64,000 nt of DNA from Amoebophrya sp. A120 (taxonomy: Eukaryota > Sar > Dinophyceae > Syndiniales > Amoebophryaceae), in assembly GCA_905178155.1 (NCBI GenBank), contig CAJINV010000009.1, positions 2,891,373 through 2,955,372 of the forward strand, written 5' to 3'. Positions within the stretch are counted from its first letter, which is position 1; every line of letters begins with the position of its first letter. Shown here one piece after another: positions 1 through 9,572 of this stretch. Made by a program: the position numbers and the translations under genes. The notes under the pieces were generated by a model. The model saw nothing but the letters and a program-made list of their open reading frames with translations, made no database searches and was not told the DNA's origin.

Positions 1-1
1 T

Positions 2-2128
2 TCATTTGAAACGCCGGCTCGTATTCCAGCTCGAAGGTAAGGAAAAAGCGGACGGCAAAGCATTGCAAAGAAAAGGGCCCCCTTCCCAAATTGATGAATC
101 AACACGCATCTTCCTTCCGAAATTCTGCGAGGCGGATTTGTGGCCATAAATCTGCATTGCAAGAAGACAAATCCAGAGAGCAGTCCGCCGGCGTGTCAAT
201 ATACAACTGCAGACGAAGATTTGTAACGCTGTGAGGCCAACAGGCACAGGGCAGACCTCTGCCATAGCCGTGCTAAGTGCCTCCACAAAAAGATCCCTGC
301 CTAAGGCTTAGGTGGATCTGTGCGCAGGAGTCCTGCTCTCATCTCTACTGCAAGACAAACTCGATTTTCTCTTCCGCACGTATATGATCCCGCATCATAG
401 ATTTTGATTTCCATTCTGATATAATGGGGAGGGGGAACCTTTATTCTATATTGGGATAAAAAGACGGCAATCCCCACGTTGCCCAACAGGTAGGGTCGGC
501 TTTCGAAAATTTCTTGTTGCAGCATGGTTGATAGCGTATGCTTTGCAAAAGTATGGCATCGTACTCGTATACCTAAACCTATACATTTACATGCATTACA
601 AATTTCATGAGAATTAAAATCTGTAATGCGGATTTACCTTGAGAAGTACATTTGTAATGCATGATTGCAATTAGAATTACTACCCTACGTACGAGTACGA
701 TACTTTTGCATTGCATATAGGGCGGTCTCGGCCAACAAGTCAAAACCGGCCACCAGCGGGTATCAAATGCAAAAATGTCTGGGTCTGGAAACTTGTGATG
801 CAAGAAAGGGAGTAGTGAACTCACTCTAATGCGCTGCCAAGCATGACAAGTTTTTTCCGTGGTTCTGAGTTGCGTACCCCGCATGAGAAACTGAGTTTTT
901 GCATGACAGGGAGGAGGAGCTCCTCGCGGCCATGCAACACAGAGTTCAGAGTCACGCCAGACAAGCATGACAAATCTCGCAATCTCCCAGACCCAGACAT
1001 TTTTACATTTGATAGCGGGTCTGCGGTCACAACCTGGAAGAGGGAAGAGACGGTGCAGCAAATCAAAACCTGGTTGTAGTAGCCGTAGTATTTCTTCACT
1101 TGCTCGAAGCGGGTCAACGGCTTCTGGCCCGGCTTCTTGCTCTTCTTCTTCGTCTTCTTCGCGCCGTCACTTCGCCTCTTACGTGGGGACGATGAGGTCG
1201 AGGAGGACCTCGATCTTCCTGTATTTTTCGCGGCTTTTGTCGTTGATCCCGGCGGAGGTGATAAGTCCCCGCCGGCGTGGAGGTTTTCAGGTGGATCACC
1301 ACTACCACCATCCCCGGGTCCACCTCCGCGATCAGCGCTGGAAAACAGTATCCAAGAAAAAAACTGTGTTAGTGTAACTTTCTTTGGCTGACAGCATCAC
1401 AAATTTGCTCTACATGACACAGAAAACCTGTCATGCGGGGTTTGTAAGGGAAAACACGCATGAAATGAGGACTGCATGGCTGTCTGGCATGACAGGCGTA
1501 ACATAACTCTGTTGCATGTTCTGCATCACAGATTTACACCTACACAGTTTTTTTCTAGCATAAACAGCATACTGCCTCCATTGCTGTACTTTAACCGCAC
1601 CCAAGGTAGGGCCAACGCAAGACCGCCCGCCACGGTTTTAATAGTACCCTTCGCAGACGTCGCACCGGAGGACCCGCTGAGCTTCACGTGCAAGTCGGTG
1701 GCGCGGATTTTTATCTTTCTGGGCCGCCCGCCCGGTACTGCAGCCTCGATCGCACATCGCGCTCCTTCGGGAGTTGTTTGAGTTTTGGATCGCACCTCAG
1801 GCGGGGCGATGAGATCTCTAGTGGGACGCCGGGCCGACCACGACCACGACCACCTCGTCTCTCTCTCGCGTGGTAGTACGTCGTCGAAAAATAGCAGGCG
1901 CCTCTCCTGCTTTGACGGCAGCGCTACTGCAGTACTTCTGTAGTCCACGATACTGCCGTTGCATTTTTGTCGCGTTTCTTGCGAGAAAGATGTAGTTAAA
2001 AATCGTGGGAAGAAAGACGTACTGCATTGGCTCCTCCTCGTGGCTGTTCTCTCCGGCGCGGCCGGCAGTTCGAACTCTTGCAGTGGCGGCGGTAGCTCAA
2101 CACAGTGCCAGTAGTTGCGCATGATCAT
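2..2128 (-). CDS. Gene 1 (3' part, runs off left edge): basic Ser/Arg/Lys-rich hypothetical protein
   Basis: The function is not recognised. Exons read on the minus strand are about 2128-1563, 1348-1015, 760-718, 536-459 and 60-1, separated by four introner-like elements. The proposed ATG at 2126-2128 follows an in-frame TAA, so it is the first possible start of this exon, although an upstream exon cannot be excluded. Excising the elements with one 5-bp duplication gives one open frame through all joins (for example GSMLFSSADR, VTADPLVAGF, ETALSTMLQ). The middle exon carries a Lys/Arg/Ser cluster (PRKRRSDGAKKTKKKSKK), then PLTRFEQVKKYYGYYNQ, a more ordered segment; the last exons (FESRPYLLGNVGIAVF) look globular. 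The first 100 codons are the least certain because two other minus frames are open there. No stop codon is reached before the window edge. Confidence 0.6.
61..458. mobile_element. Introner-like element, family D, decayed
   Basis: The ends resemble the AAAAATCCCCCCTCCCC repeat but are diverged. The flanks CAAAG and AAAAG match at 4 of 5 bases. Removal joins GIAVFAVRFF in gene 1. Confidence 0.65.
537..717. mobile_element. Introner-like element, family B
   Basis: It starts TATGCTTTGCAAAAGTAT and ends with the inverted copy ATACTTTTGCATTGCATA. The flanks are TAGCG and TAGGG. Removal joins ETALSTMLQ in gene 1. Confidence 0.82.
761..1014. mobile_element. Introner-like element, family A, TSD GCGGG
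   Basis: Left end TATCAAATGCAAAAATGTCT and right end ATTTTTACATTTGATA form a TIR of about 30 bp. The TSD GCGGG is exact. Removal joins VTADPLVAGF in gene 1. Confidence 0.93.
1349..1562. mobile_element. Introner-like element, family E, TSD AACAG
   Basis: TIR TATCCAAGAAAAAAACTGTG pairs with CACAGTTTTTTTCTAGCATA. The TSD AACAG is exact. Removal joins GSMLFSSADR in gene 1. Confidence 0.92.
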
Positions 2129-3911
2129 GATGCTTTAATCTACTATTTCAATGACCAGATTCCTGTCTCTTTTGATTCATCTCCGACGCATGGATGATGT
2201 AAAGTGGCAAGCCCTTCTTCACACGAGCGGTGCTTTCACTTAGTCGTAGTGAAGATGAAGGTGATAATCACCCAGACTGACGAGGAGACCAGTTGTCCTC
2301 GTGGTCCACGACGTGGTCCTGCTATAATCATAGTCAGCTCGTCGCTCCCAGTCGGCGTGGTCGAAGAGGTCGTGCCTATCTACTATACATCCCCTGCAAA
2401 AACGAGTGCAGTTACTGACTCGAAGTCGAAGCATCGATCAGGGGCTGCGACGAGATGACGAGATCTCCTGCGGTTGTTGACGAGGACAGCACGCACATCA
2501 ATTTTTATCGACTTAGTTTCATCGAATATTTAGTACTCGTCCTGACGCGAACGGCAACTACGCACGGCATGCTGATGAAATTGAAATCATCACTACACAC
2601 ATTCAAAGTCGTGGTCACCGGTATTTTCTATCATCTCGATGAGCAGCCCCGACTTAGCTGCTCTGGCTCCAGCTAGTAGAACTTGCAGCGAGCTCCCCTT
2701 CAACATTCATTGCGACGACGAAAACGTGCGATAGGGCTACAAATAGGTAGTACGGTCACCAGGAAGGTAGCACTTCGTGATCGACATCGAGCTCGAATTT
2801 TTTGTGTAAAAATAGTTGTACATCAACTTCTCATTGTTCTCAACATCGCAAAAGCTACAGCTTTACACGGTTTATACAACCCATCTTTATTTGCTTCTCT
2901 ACTAGCATGCTTAGCACCTCCTTCTTCCGTATCCGTTTTTTTCGCATGACCAGAAAAGGAGAAGTTCTTAGTCGATGCACTTTTTATTTTTCACGACTAC
3001 ATCGAAATAATTTTTTTAAATACAAATCATGAACTTGTTAGCCTTAGCACATAGACAACTTCAACTTCAGATCGAAATAAAAAATCATCATGAGGACCAT
3101 TTGTGATTCGTGGTTTTGAGCAACTTAGGACAAAAAAAGCAAAAGCAGGCGACGCAAAACCGTCGAGCTACGCGTAGCCTACGCTCGCTAGTTCGAGCTG
3201 GTGGATACTCCAGATGACAAGAGTGACAGAAAATTATAGGGCGTATCTTTTATCAAAAATCAGACATCGCCGAGATTCCGATCTTGTCATGGTCTAGTTG
3301 TATGATCTCCACTAAATTGCGTCACTTCTGTCGTGCAGAAACATAGGAGATGAAATCATATAGCAAGTGCTGGAGGAGGTCGTGCTCTTATCATAATTTT
3401 AAGTAATTGACACGTAATATACAAAGATGCAGCATGACACGTCGCATGGTCTGTGATGCAAGAGCCCGCGAGTAGAGAGTGGAGATCTTACTGAAGCTTA
3501 ATTTCGTATGGGTAGCCTTGACTTTCCTTCCCGTACTTCTTCCGCTTCGTGCCACGCACTTCAACACTCTCTCTACGTGGGAGCACCTGCGTTATTTTCC
3601 TTCTTGTTTGTACTGTGGAACATCTCATCAAAGCGCGACCCTGCGCAATTCATTTTTTGATCTTCATCCTTACAATGTCAACACCGGCTGATTAATCGCT
3701 ATCGTAGCGTACCTGTGGTCGTGCCTTGGATATCAACATGTCGTGAAAAAAAAACCTTCATCCAGCTGAAACTATCACTATTGTCGCTTCGCGTGCAGCG
3801 ATATCTTCTATTCGTTGCTATAATAAATTAATGATGAAACTTTCTGTTGTATCAGGTCTTGTTGCCCAAAACTGAAACTGAAACGAGCTGCTTTTTGAAG
3901 ATATCTCCTAG
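2129..3911. other. Gene-poor interval upstream of gene 1
   Basis: No convincing coding frame was found on either strand. The short open frames have no element-delimited exon structure and no neighbours in phase. It presumably holds the 5' region of gene 1. Confidence 0.4.
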
Positions 3912-4131
3912 TATCAAAGGAAACATGTAGCTGGGTCTGGAAACTTGTTCTACTGCTGAAGCTTGCGTCACAGAGTAGTGCCTTGTGTACGGCATAACAG
4001 TATCAAGGAATAGTTCTGCGCGGCTAGTACTTGCTCAAGAAAAGAAAAAGATTCATTAGTAAAAAACATGACAACGTATACTCAAACTTCGCATCACAAA
4101 TCCAGACCCAGATCGATATTTCCAATGCATA
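3912..4131. mobile_element. Decayed family A remnant
   Basis: TATCAAAGG and CTGGGTCTGGAAACTTG remain on the left, and CCAGACCCAGATCG and AATGCATA on the right. The flanks CCTAG/CCTCC match at 3 of 5. It is intergenic. Confidence 0.5.
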
Positions 4132-4189
4132 CCTCCTGGCTTGATTCTACAAGATAAAAACAACCTTCGTCCCCGCGCTCCAGAGGAAC

Positions 4190-4513
4190 TATGCATTGCA
4201 AATGTGTCTGGGTGTGGAACAAGATTGCGAGATCTGTATACGCAATTTTTCCCAAGCTGCGCCAAGTTGTCTGGAATGCAGGGCTTGGCAGCCTAGGTTC
4301 ATGTTCATCTAGTACAGTCCTTTAGTATACTGAAATCATGCCTACTAGTCTGCATGCGAAATAATGAGTCCCCTTTCAGCTGCGTGGCCAGAAATGGGCA
4401 CCCTTATTTGCAGATGCAGGTCATGCAATATTACAAAGTTTTGTGTGACCCTCAACCCGCGCCATCACGATAAGTTTGCATTGTTCCAGACCCAAACATA
4501 TTTGCACTGGGTA
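4190..4513. mobile_element. Decayed family A remnant
   Basis: The left end TATGCATTGCAAATGTGTCT and right end TTCCAGACCCAAACATAT are recognisable. No duplication survives at the flanks. It is intergenic. Confidence 0.5.
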
Positions 4514-5109
4514 CAGCTTCCATATCGTAAACAGCTCTTCTACAACATAACAGGAGGCGCAATGGCTCTTCTACAACAACTCTGGTTCATACTAAATTCA
4601 AATTCAAATTCTTCAGGTCCACGTACTTGCTGTTCGGAACAATAATCAAATAAAGTGTCGGCCACGAGAACATGAATCGCGAAATAAAAATCAACGTCGT
4701 GACGCAGAGAGCATGAAAAAACTACTTCCCATAGTACCAACATCGTCGAATTACTTTTATCGGACCCAGCTGCGATATGACAGAGACAACATCAGCATTG
4801 TGCCATGCATACTAAATTCGCAAGTAGGTTCTTTCGCTTTGACAATCATATTATGGTAGTTAGGTCAGCTACGAGCTGGATTATCTTTTGCTGCAGATAT
4901 ATTATTTGTTCGTCCTCGGTCTGACAACTGAAAAACTTATGCCCGCATAAGTTGTGCGCCGTCGTCGCGTCCTTCGTGATCCTAGTTGTCGCGGCGGGGC
5001 GCGAAACGTGTGCAACGTGGTTTCTTTTCTACGTTTAGAAAAGCTTCTCTTCTTTTTATTGGGTACATATTGAAATTGATAATTGGTCTATCCAAAAATA
5101 TTAAAATCT
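4514..5109. other. AT-richer intergenic interval
   Basis: It contains a small direct repeat (CTCTTCTACAACA twice near 4533-4580) and a short AATTC repeat near 4595-4608. Nothing coding was seen. It lies downstream of gene 2. Confidence 0.35.
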
Positions 5110-6343
5110 TTAATCTGATGTATCGCCAACGAGCTTGATGCTGTTCGCGGCGGCCGCTCTATCCGTCGGGTCCAGCCGTGCCACAGCCTGTATCGTAGGG
5201 AAAAATCCCTCCTCCCCATATCGAAAAGGTGCGTCTCAGAAAATTTGCCATGCAGATTTGTGGCGACAAATCGTCTCTGTCATGCAAGGACGCAACTCCA
5301 CAGGCTCCGCCGCATTCTGCAGGCGGTTTGTGATGCTGTTGGCCCTACAGACTAGACGTCTGCCATGCTCAGCGCCTAGCCCAAGACCTCCCTACTCAGA
5401 CTTATTGTAGGCCTGCAGTCCTGTACTGCAAGACAAATCTGATTTGTGTACGCAAATCCAGCATCAGAAATTTCGTTTTGATGTGGGGAGGGGGATTTTT
5501 CATTGCAATAGCCTGCTGCGTGCCTCGCGTCCATCTGCCCGATTCCGTATGCCGGAAAAAAACTATGTCAGTGCAAGCTTTTTAGGCTGATACTAGCATG
5601 AAAAATTTACTCTGCATGACAGAGGAAACCTGCAATGAGCGTGGCTACCTACTACATAAAAACACACATCTATGAAAGGAGGACTTCGTGGCTGTCTGGC
5701 ATGACAAGCGTAATCTATTTTGCATTTTCTGCATCACAGACTTACACTCACACAGTTTTTTTCTTGCATACTCCGGGTCCCTCTTCCAATCGTCGAGCTT
5801 CACGTGAAACCTCTCTTCTTCGGACAAGAGCTGCTTCTCTTTCTACCAATTGCAAAAATGTCTGGGTCTGGAAGAATTCATGTTTGTCATGCTTGTCTGG
5901 CACGACTCTTAAGTCTGTCATGCACGTTACCCAAGAGCTCCGCTTTTCTGTGATGCAGAAGCGCAGTTTGTCATGCAGAATAGGCAACACCGGGGAGCTC
6001 AGACACTCGTCATGCTGAGCCAGCATTTGTAGCCTCATCATGAGACGCCACCCAGCATCACAAGTTTGAGTTTCCAGACCCAGACATTTTTACATTTGAT
6101 ACTTTCAGACTCGGCCCCACTACACCAGCCGCCTGCTGAGGATAGTACTTGTCACCGCCGCCTGAGGGCCAGGCTGTAGCTTCGCCTTCCCCCACCTCCT
6201 GTCGAGTGGTCGGCGAAGATACGAAATCCATGGTGCCCGTCATCTTCACGCGCCGAAGTCGTGCCACAATCGACTCCGCGTCCACAACCCCACTCTCGTT
6301 CGTGTGGGAGTTCTTGCCGTGCTTATTCTGGGTCGTGGTACGC
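5110..6343 (-). CDS. Gene 2: small acidic/polar hypothetical protein
   Basis: The function is not recognised. It is read on the minus strand from about 6343 to the TAA at 5110-5112. Three elements are removed to give one frame whose joins are GPSLKEKQLL, RDPESGRWT and GTQQAVARLD; the protein ends LVGDTSD. A helical charged stretch (EKQLLSEEERFHVKLDDWKR) follows a Gly/Ala-rich stretch (GGGDKYYPQQAAGVVGPSL). The 5' limit is unclear: the frame stays open up to a truncated family A end at 6344, and there is no in-frame ATG near that edge, so the first exon probably lies further upstream. A possible continuation beyond 6446 is in phase but lacks a start. Exon content is short (about 530 nt). Confidence 0.55.
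5191..5510. mobile_element. Introner-like element, family D, TSD GCCTG
   Basis: The left arm is GGGAAAAATCCCTCCTCCCC and the right arm GGGGAGGGGGATTTTTC. The TSD GCCTG is exact. Removal joins GTQQAVARLD near the end of gene 2. Confidence 0.93.
5548..5770. mobile_element. Introner-like element, family E
   Basis: TATGCCGGAAAAAAACTATG pairs with ACACAGTTTTTTTCTTGCATA-type sequence. The flanks are TTCCG/CTCCG. Removal joins RDPESGRWT in gene 2. Confidence 0.87.
5844..6101. mobile_element. Introner-like element, family A, TSD CTTTC
   Basis: The left end is mutated to TACCAATTGC; the right end GACATTTTTACATTTGATA is intact. The TSD CTTTC is exact. Removal joins GPSLKEKQLL. Confidence 0.92.
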
Positions 6344-6445
6344 TATCGACGTTGCAAATCAATGTGTCTGGGTCTGGAAAGTTCTTGTGAGACCCATAGT
6401 AGTACATGAGTTGTGTGAGTAACATCAACAAACCGAATCCCCTAG
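6344..6445. mobile_element. Truncated family A element with only one terminus
   Basis: The left terminus (TATCGACGTTGCAAATCAAT, then GTGTCTGGGTCTGGAAAG) is present and no right terminus follows. TACGC precedes it and recurs at 6446-6450, which could be a relic TSD; the right limit is therefore a guess. Confidence 0.4.
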
Positions 6446-6509
6446 TACGCAGAGACGCACGAGAAAACGTGTGGGTAGTGCGTATTAGTATTACTACTAG
6501 CCTCTTGAC

Positions 6510-6530
6510 GCGGGCGTCCCGGACGCCCGC
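6510..6530. repeat. Short perfect hairpin
   Basis: A 10-base arm GCGGGCGTCC pairs with GGACGCCCGC across one base. No function is evident; it marks the edge of the GC-rich repeat zone. Confidence 0.6.
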
Positions 6531-6651
6531 TGGGCTAGTAGATGTAAAAATAATTCTAAAGACGGGAATGCGTTTAGAAGGTTTGGCTTGGAGTCGAGTA
6601 GAATGCGGCTAGAAGGTTGAAAAGCATAACGCTGCCTGCCCCGAGGAAGAT

Positions 6652-6846
6652 CGTTGCCGCGCCTGCGCTTGCCCTAGCGGCCTCGCCGCTTTAACGCCTT
6701 TTGCGGTCCGGCGTCCAGGACACCGGCCCGCCGTCAGCCCTTTAGCCGCGTTGCCGCGCCTGCGCTTGCCCTAGCGGCATCGCCGCTTTAACGCCTTTTG
6801 CGGTCCGGCGTCCAGGACGCCGGCCCGCCGTCAGCCCTTTAGCCGC
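6652..6846. repeat. Two tandem copies of a 98-bp GC-rich unit
   Basis: The unit beginning GTTGCCGCGCCTGCGCTTGC repeats at 6652 and 6750 with only a few substitutions. Each copy contains the short palindrome GGCGTCCAGGACGCC or a one-base variant. Confidence 0.85.
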
Positions 6847-7059
6847 ACGCGGCAAGCAAAGCGAAGGGGGCCGGTTGCGAAGCTTATTCTGGGGCGGCTT
6901 CGGCGGCCGGCGCAAACAAAACCCCCGCCCCTTGATGGGGATGAGCCTCACACTTCCGGGGGCTTGTTCGCGCGGTTTTGCCTCGCGCCCCCCCGCCCAT
7001 GCCATGCACCAGAAGCCGAGAGGGAGAGGCAAAAGCGTGCCCGGCCGGAACGAAAGAGG

Positions 7060-8040
7060 TGGCAAAAAGTGACTGCCTGGAAGCTCTTGGCCATCGCTCT
7101 TGCCCGGCTGCCCGATTGGAAAGCGATGGGCAAAAGTGATGGCCAAGAGCTTCCAGGCAGTCACTTTTTGCCACCTCTTTCGTTCCGGCCGGGCAACACT
7201 TTTGCGCGCGCGCCCCCGAAAGTGGTGGCCGCGGAGGTCTTGGCCAACACTTTTGCCCGCGCGGGGGGACAGTGACTGATGGCCGAAAATGACGGCCAGG
7301 CAGGGAGCTCTTGGCCATCACTTTTGCCCGACCGGAAGCAAGGCGATGGCCAAAAGTGATGGCCCGGGCAAGGAGCTCTTGGCCACCACTTTTGCCCGCC
7401 CGGAGCGAAAATGATGGCCAAAGAGTGAAGGTCAATGGTTGTGTGGCCACGGAGCTCCTGGCCACCATTTTTGCCCGACCGGAAATGGATGAGCAGGGAG
7501 CTCTCGGCCATCACTTTTGCCCGACCGGAAAGCGATGGCCAGAAGTGAGGGCCGAGGACTTTTGCATGCCCGGGCGAAAAGCGGCGGCAACGGAACTACT
7601 GGCCATCACTTTTGCCCGACAGGAAAGCGCTGGGCAATAATTGCCCAGGACGGAGCCCTTGGCCACCACTTTTGCCCGCCCGGAAAGTGACGGGCAAAAG
7701 TGATGGCCAAGGAGCGGTCGCGATGGATCGTTTCTCTTTGCCCGGCCGAAAAGTGATGGCCAGGGGGCTTCTGGCCATCACTTTTACCCGACCAGAAAGC
7801 GATGGCAAAAAGTGATGGCCGCGGAGTTCTTGGCCATCGCTCTTGCCCGTCCGACCGGAAAGCGATGGCCAAACTCTCTTTTGCCCGAACGAAAATCGAT
7901 GGCCGCGGAGCTCTTGGCCATCACCTTTGCCCGGCCGCGAAGCGATGGCCACTTTGACGGCCAGGGAGCTCTTGGCCATCACCTGCGCTCGGCCGAAAGG
8001 CGACGCCCAGGGAGCTCTTCGCCATCACTTTTGCCAGCGC
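7060..8040. repeat. Array of degenerate palindromic GC-rich units
   Basis: Variants of GGCCATCACTTTTGCCCG alternate with CGGAAAGCGATGGCCAAAAG, so most units can fold back. Spacing is irregular (about 30-70 bp). Long open frames occur on both strands here but encode the same repetitive residues in all frames, so I do not call genes. Confidence 0.8.
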
Positions 8041-8089
8041 TTGAAAATAAAGGGCTTCGCTTCTCGAAGAAAACCTGCTTCAAGCTCGA

Positions 8090-8500
8090 GGCCCCGCGCT
8101 GTCGTCAGGATACGCTTCGCGACAGTATCCTGACGATAGCAGGGGGATTCGGACTCGACAAAATGGCTCTCCCATTTTTCCGGTCCGAGTCCCCCTGCTG
8201 TCGTCGGGATACTGTCGCGAAGGGCTCGGGGGTGAGAGTGGTGCGCGCATTTGGGCGGCAAGTTGTGAGAACCACTGCCGCGCCCGAGTCCCCCTGTTGT
8301 CGTCAGGATACTGTCGCGAAGCCTTTCGCGACAGTATCCTGACGACAACAGGGGGGGCTCGAGGTTGGAAATGGTTTTCACGCTTGGGCTGCAAGTTGTG
8401 GAAACCGCTCTCAGGTCCGAGCCCCCCTGTTGTCGTCCGGATGCTGTCGCGAAGGCTTTCGCGACAGCATCCCGACGGCAGCAGGGGGATTCGGACTTGA
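8090..8500. repeat. Cluster of long hairpins around a TGTCGCGA core
   Basis: Four to five fold-back units are built from TCGTCAGGATACTGTCGCGA and its complement. The best is a perfect 31-bp inverted repeat with a 4-bp loop, arms 8290-8320 and 8325-8355. Another near-perfect pair spans about 8424-8490. Confidence 0.85.
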
Positions 8501-8519
8501 GGTCGGTTGTCACAATTTG

Positions 8520-9250
8520 CCCGCCCAAAGTGATAGCCAGGGAGCTCGTGGCCAGTACTTCAGCCCGAGCGACCCACCGGAAAGCGATGGTTGGCCAGCG
8601 GGCTCTTGGCGAGGACTTTTGCCCGTACGGAAGGCGATGGCCAGGGAGCTCTCGGCCATCACTTTTGCCCGGCCGGGAAGTGAAGGCTCAGGGGCCCCTG
8701 GCCACCACTTTACCCGGCCGGAAAATGGTGGCACCAGAGGAGCTCTTGCCCACCATTTTTGCCCGGCCGGAAAGTCAAAATAGTGACCAAGGGCCCGACC
8801 GGAAAGTGATGCATGGCCCAGGAACTCCTGCCCTTGGCCATCATTTTTGCCCGGCGGGCCGGGAAGTGATGGCCAAAATTGATGGCCAGGCGGGAGCCCT
8901 TAGCCATCATTTTTACCTGCTCGGAAAGTCATGGCCAAGGGGCCCTCGGCCATGACTTATCATGTCCGAGCCAGCGGAAAGTGGTGGCCGACGAGCTCTT
9001 GGCCATCTCTTTTGCCCGACCCACCGGAAGCAAAGCGATGGCCGCCAAAAGTAGTGGCCGAGGAGCTGCTGCTGGGTGGCCATCACCTTGCATGCTTGCC
9101 CGGGCGGAAGGCCATGGATGGCCAAGGAACTCCTGGCCGCCATTTTTGCCCGGAGAGACAGGAAAGAACGGCGGCTCGGCCGGAAAGCGATGGCCCGGGG
9201 GCTCCTGGCCCTCGCTCTTGCCCGGCGGGCCGGAAAGTGATGGTCCCCAT
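8520..9250. repeat. Second block of the GGCCATCACTTTTGCCCG-type array
   Basis: The same degenerate unit as at 7060-8040 resumes after the hairpin cluster, which appears inserted into or grown within one array. Degeneracy increases toward 9250. Confidence 0.75.
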
Positions 9251-9572
9251 ACTGCCACGGGATCCGTGGCTTTGCTTTGTTTAAGGTGCTGGCATTCTTT
9301 CACATGCTCGCCAGGGCGTGCAGGATAACATTTTGCACGACGGTACGGGGCACAAATAACGGGAACGCGTTCAATCTGTTACACGAAGCTTCTAGACGAG
9401 ACCTTCTAAGCACATTCGTTTAGAATTATTTTTCTAAGTGCCTCCTATAGATTATAGCAAAGGGGGAGGCAAAGTTCGTTTCACTATTATTATAATTATT
9501 ATCGATTCGCATGAGAAGTTCGCATAAGAAGTCGCAAAGAGGGAGGGGTATTTTTCCCTGACATGAGATATT

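Noticed and set aside
2204-2676. Plus-strand coding region upstream of gene 1
   Set aside because: Short frames with no splice-bounded structure and no homology I can recognise.
7060-9250. CRISPR-like repeat array
   Set aside because: Units are degenerate, palindromic over most of their length and irregularly spaced, with no unique spacers of constant length.
6742-9328. Many overlapping open frames of 60-200 codons on both strands
   Set aside because: They fall in the palindromic GC-rich arrays, repeat the same residues and are open in several frames at once.
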